A stretch of DNA of 64,000 nucleotides from JAAZIN01 sp964441025. GTDB taxonomy: Bacteria > Bacillota > Dethiobacteria > DTU022. The stretch spans positions 1 to 64,000 of the forward strand of contig CAYTXG010000006.1 of the NCBI GenBank assembly GCA_964441025.1. Direction: 5' to 3'. Made by a program: the position numbers and the translations under genes. The notes beneath the pieces were generated by a model. That model was not told the DNA's origin, did not search any database, and saw only the letters and a list, made by a program, of their open reading frames with translations. Positions 60,874 to 64,000 of this stretch are shown here, piece by piece. The first letter of the stretch is position 1, and each line of letters opens with the position of its first letter.

Positions 60874-63298
60874 CCCTCTCCTCGGGAAGGCCGATTAAGT
60901 CGACAACCAGGTCGCCTTCTTCAAGGCGAATCAGGGTTACACCCCGCGCATAGCGGCTCAGCAGGGAAACCTGCGCTGTTTTCTGCCGGATCACCTGCCC
61001 CGCGGCAGTTATAATAATAAAGTCCTCTTCATCCTCGCTCATGACCATGAAACCCGTCAGGGGCCCGCTTTCTTTCGATATCCTCATACCGATTAGACCT
61101 TTGCCGCCGCGGCGCTGGAGGCGAAAATCATCGGCGGCAACTCTTTTGCCAAAACCGGCTGCCGAGACCATGAGGGTAAACTGGCCTGCATTGATCAGAT
61201 CTGCACCCACCACCCGATGCGGGTGCTGCAGCGCAATCGCTTTTACACCCCGGGCAACACGTCCCATGGAGCGAACATCGGTTTCTGAGAAACGAATAAA
61301 ATATCCGCCGTCGGTCCCGACGATAATCTCCTCATCGCCGCCGGTGAGACAGACGGAGATCAACTCATCCTCATCTTCAAGGGTAAGGGCAATCAGGCCT
61401 GTTTTCCGGGCATGCCTGAAATCCTGCAGGGGCGTCTTTTTTACAAACCCGCGCGCCGTTACCGTAAGCAGGTTCCTCTCTTCGCTGAAACTGCTGATAG
61501 GCAATGTGGCGGTAATATATTCCTTTTTCTCCAGCGGCAGAAGATTTACCAGGGCTGTGCCCCTGGACTGGCGGCTGGATTCCGGAATCTCGTAAATATT
61601 TAGCCGGTAGACCTTTCCCCGGTTGCTGAAGAGGAGGATCTGATCGTGAGTCGAAGCAAAATAGCACTGCTCAACGAGGTCGTCCTTGCGGGTTTGCATT
61701 CCCACGATCCCCTTGCCGCCCCTTCTCTGGCTCCGGTAAGTTGCGGCCGGCAGTCTTTTAATATAACCGCGATCGGTTATAGTGATGACAACATCTTCTT
61801 CCAAAATCAGGTCGGTAAGTTCGAATTCATCAACTCCAGCCACAATCTGGGTTCGCCGCTCATCGGCATGCTTATCCCTGATTACCTGCAGTTCGTCGCG
61901 AATTATGCCCAAGACCAGGCTTTCGTCAGCCAGCACACTCTGCAGGTATGCTATTCTTTTTAGCAGCTCACCGCGCTCCTCTTCCAGTTTGGACTGTTCA
62001 AGTTGGGTTAACCTTTGCAGCCGCAGATCGAGAATGGCCTGGGCTTGCTTTTCGGTGATTCCCAGCAGATCCATCAATCCGCTGCGCGCCGCCGCTCCAT
62101 CAGGCGACCGCCGGATCAGGGCAATGACCTCATCAAGCCTGGAAAGGGCGGTGCGCAGGCCCTCAATAATATGGAGTCTCTCTTCTGCGCGCCCCAGGTC
62201 AAAGTGGGACCGGCGCACGATGACCTCTTTTTGGTGATCAAGGTAGAATGAAAGCATCTCTTTTAAATCCAGGATTTTAGGCTCTCCATTGACCAGGGCC
62301 AGCATGATTATACCGTACGTTTGCTGAAGAGGCGTGTATTGATAGAGCTGGTTTATGATCAACTGCGGCTCGTATTCGGGGCGTATTTCCAGGACAATCC
62401 GCACCCCCGAATGATCGGATTCATCCCTGAGCTCGGCAATCCCCTCAATCTTTTTTTCCTTGACCAGTTCGGCTATCCTCTCCACAAGCCTGGCCTTATT
62501 CTGCTGGTACGGCAGATCGCCGATTACCAGATGATCGCGTCCTTTATCCATTATTTCATGGTACACCCGCCCCCTCATGCGGATGATCCCCCTGCCGGTC
62601 CGGTAAGCCTTGTTGATTCCCTCATGCCCCACAATAATGCCCCCTGTGGGAAAATCGGGGCCTTTTATATAACGCTGCAGCCCTTGTACAGTTATTCCGG
62701 GCTCTTTGATGAGGCAAAACAGGGCGTCAATGAGTTCGCCAAGATTGTGAGGCGGTATATTTGTAGCCATACCCACGGCAATACCCGCGGATCCGTTGGC
62801 CAGAAGGTTTGGAAAGCGCGAGGGGAGGACAACGGGTTCTTGAAGGCTTTCGTCAAAATTAGGTCTGAAATCAACGGTATCTTTATTCAGATCAGTCAAG
62901 AGTTCCATGGAGAGAGACGAAAGGCGGGCTTCTGTATAACGCATTGCCGCCGCCGCATCGCCATCGAGGGAGCCGAAGTTGCCGTGCCCGTCTACCAGGG
63001 GATAGCGAGTTGAAAAGTCCTGTGCCAGGCGGACGGCGGCATCGTAGAGAGCAACATCCCCGTGGGGATGAAATTTACCCAGCACCTCACCGACAATCCT
63101 TGCAGATTTGCGATGGGGTTTTTCCGGAGTAGAGCCCATCTCCGACATGGCATAAAGGATTCGCCGGTGTACAGGCTTGAGCCCATCCCGAACATCGGGA
63201 AGAGCGCGGCTGACGATCACGCTCATGGCATAATCCAGGAATGACTTTTTAACTTCTTCGTGAACGCTGACGGGGATGATGCGTTTTTTTTCGGCCAA
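60866..63298 (-). CDS. gyrA: DNA gyrase subunit A
   Basis: 810 aa from TTG after AGGGAG. Breaks and rejoins DNA with catalytic Y121 (AAMRYTEARL). RALPDVRDGLKPVHRRILYAMSEMG and IVGEVLGKFHPHGD cover the quinolone region. The C-terminal beta-pinwheel has the GyrA box QRRGGKG at the start (YRSQRRGGKGIVGM) and a second copy QRRGGKG later in the domain. Directly follows gyrB with a small membrane-protein gene between, an arrangement close to the origin. Confidence 0.98.
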   Translation of the reverse strand: MAEKKRIIPVSVHEEVKKSFLDYAMSVIVSRALPDVRDGLKPVHRRILYAMSEMGSTPEKPHRKSARIVGEVLGKFHPHGDVALYDAAVRLAQDFSTRYPLVDGHGNFGSLDGDAAAAMRYTEARLSSLSMELLTDLNKDTVDFRPNFDESLQEPVVLPSRFPNLLANGSAGIAVGMATNIPPHNLGELIDALFCLIKEPGITVQGLQRYIKGPDFPTGGIIVGHEGINKAYRTGRGIIRMRGRVYHEIMDKGRDHLVIGDLPYQQNKARLVERIAELVKEKKIEGIAELRDESDHSGVRIVLEIRPEYEPQLIINQLYQYTPLQQTYGIIMLALVNGEPKILDLKEMLSFYLDHQKEVIVRRSHFDLGRAEERLHIIEGLRTALSRLDEVIALIRRSPDGAAARSGLMDLLGITEKQAQAILDLRLQRLTQLEQSKLEEERGELLKRIAYLQSVLADESLVLGIIRDELQVIRDKHADERRTQIVAGVDEFELTDLILEEDVVITITDRGYIKRLPAATYRSQRRGGKGIVGMQTRKDDLVEQCYFASTHDQILLFSNRGKVYRLNIYEIPESSRQSRGTALVNLLPLEKKEYITATLPISSFSEERNLLTVTARGFVKKTPLQDFRHARKTGLIALTLEDEDELISVCLTGGDEEIIVGTDGGYFIRFSETDVRSMGRVARGVKAIALQHPHRVVGADLINAGQFTLMVSAAGFGKRVAADDFRLQRRGGKGLIGMRISKESGPLTGFMVMSEDEEDFIIITAAGQVIRQKTAQVSLLSRYARGVTLIRLEEGDLVVDLIGLPEERDG

Positions 63299-63317
63299 TT
63301 AGCTCCCTCTTTTCCAT

Positions 63318-63854
63318 CTATCGCCTTGCGGATTTGCTTCTCTTTTTCTTTTTCTCAGCCTTGTTAATTTTTTGCCTTAACAGGCGATCCAGTTCCTGTT
63401 TCTGCTCTGCTGCCACCGCCCAGGTTTCACTAACTTTTCTTTTAGAGTTCCCTATCTGAAACTCCAACAAAGAGCCGTTCCAGCGGTATGTTTTGATCCG
63501 GTCCCAGGTCCAGAACCATCGTGAAGAAGAGATCCCTTTTTCACGAAGCGCCGGACGTTCAAACTGCCTTGCCAAAAAAACAGCTATCAGAAGAATGTAA
63601 AAAACTATCCTGCTGCCGTAGACCAGACGTCCCGTTGGATCTGAAAAATCGTTGAATTTTTTCAGGTCGAACCACACAAAAAGAGCACATAGCGCGCATA
63701 CAAGTAAAACTGAGAGAAAAAGGTCCAGGTTAGCCCTGTTGCATAAAATATATTTTACCCTGAACGTAACCGGTCCTGTCTTGTGACTGCGGTAGATCAG
63801 GTATCCGGCAGTCAAAAGAGCCAGCAGTACATACGGAAGGACCATGTAGGGCAT
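63318..63854 (-). CDS. Small membrane protein with PH-like C-terminus (DUF5673 type)
   Basis: 178 aa from the ATG eight bases after GAGG. Three predicted membrane segments (about 5-20, 46-64, 82-95), then a cytoplasmic domain with RWFWTWDRIKTYRWNGSLLEFQIGNSKRKVSETW, a small beta fold seen in several Firmicutes membrane proteins, and a Lys/Arg-rich end. Function unknown. Its place between gyrB and gyrA is not universal. Confidence 0.7.
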   Translation of the reverse strand: MPYMVLPYVLLALLTAGYLIYRSHKTGPVTFRVKYILCNRANLDLFLSVLLVCALCALFVWFDLKKFNDFSDPTGRLVYGSRIVFYILLIAVFLARQFERPALREKGISSSRWFWTWDRIKTYRWNGSLLEFQIGNSKRKVSETWAVAAEQKQELDRLLRQKINKAEKKKKRSKSARR

Positions 63855-63949
63855 ATTATACACCTCGCAGGAATTTTTAGAATCCGAAGCTGCCGGGTTG
63901 TAAGCAAAATGCTTTCCTTGCCGCCGGCAGGCCTTAACAACAGGATTAT

Positions 63950-64000
63950 CTAGATATCAAGGTTCCTGACTGTGCCGGCATTATCTTCAATAAAACGCCG
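63950..64000 (-). CDS. gyrB: DNA gyrase subunit B, C-terminal 16 residues (partial)
   Basis: The minus strand reads RRFIEDNAGTVRNLDI and stop TAG. This is the conserved GyrB C-terminus (RRxFIExNAxxVxNLDI). The rest of the gene lies beyond the right edge. It confirms gyrB-gyrA order. Confidence 0.9.
   Translation of the reverse strand, partial: RRFIEDNAGTVRNLDI

Noticed and set aside
1..64000. CRISPR arrays, prophage or complete insertion sequences
   Set aside because: No regular direct repeats, transposase, integrase or phage structural genes were seen.

Overview
This window looks like a chromosomal segment close to the replication origin of an endospore-forming, anaerobic member of the Firmicutes (Clostridia-like). 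The evidence is a gene order that follows the Bacillus/Clostridia core map: gyrB-gyrA at the right end; dnaX-ybaB-recR-yaaL-bofA with the SRP RNA, a tRNA-Ser and tadA in the middle; tmk-holB-ricT, abrB, metG-tatD-yabE-rsmA-veg-sspF-ispE-spoVG-glmU-prs-ctc-pth-fin-mfd on the left. Sporulation genes (spoVG, sspF, bofA, fin, and a promoter/ribosome site for what should be spoVT just beyond the left edge) identify a spore former. A four-subunit 2-oxoacid:ferredoxin oxidoreductase (korABCD) points to anaerobic metabolism. Almost every gene is on the minus strand, so the map reads right to left from the origin side.

Layout, right to left. 64.0-55.8 kb: end of gyrB, a small membrane protein, gyrA, an FAD-dependent lipoprotein, a pyruvate-carboxylase-type carboxyltransferase lacking a biotin domain, and an EF-G paralogue. 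55.6-53.0 kb: a FemX-like transferase convergent with an ATP-grasp ligase, next to D-Ala-D-Ala ligase, suggesting a peptidoglycan-peptide locus. 53.0-45.8 kb: ddl, a class V aminotransferase, family 4 uracil-DNA glycosylase, a response regulator/histidine kinase pair and a membrane-anchored beta-propeller + GerMN protein; the last three resemble the actinobacterial MtrA-MtrB-LpqB set with the domain order of the third protein reversed. 45.7-42.0 kb: argS, serS and three tRNAs (Ser-TGA, Ser-GCT, Arg-ACG).

41.9-35.9 kb is an accessory stretch: an ECF sigma/membrane partner operon (the only plus-strand operon here), small stress-type genes (TfoX-like, AlkD-like, HEAT-like, PNPOx-like, membrane proteins) and a ferritin-like/VIT1 transporter. 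35.9-30.3 kb: tadA, two tRNA-Ser (CGA, GGA), a cold-shock gene, the 270-nt SRP RNA, and dnaX to bofA. 30-25 kb: korABCD and a few plus-strand accessory genes (DUF3786, alpha/beta hydrolase) facing a DUF523 gene. 25-0 kb: guaB, tmk, holB, ricT, abrB, metG, tatD, an RlpA-like protein, SCP2, YabE, rsmA, a YkuK protein, veg, sspF, a nicotinamidase/nicotinate phosphoribosyltransferase pair placed between sspF and ispE, then ispE to mfd and a SurA-like lipoprotein.

The regulatory reading is unusually clear: many sigma-A promoters with good boxes and 16-18 bp spacers, a full-consensus sigma-H promoter before spoVG, a sigma-G-type promoter at the left edge, and many intrinsic terminators. The oddest single gene is pth, which has no ATG/GTG/TTG start and appears to begin with ATT directly after the ctc stop codon. 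I found no CRISPR array, no complete insertion sequence, no prophage and no rRNA.
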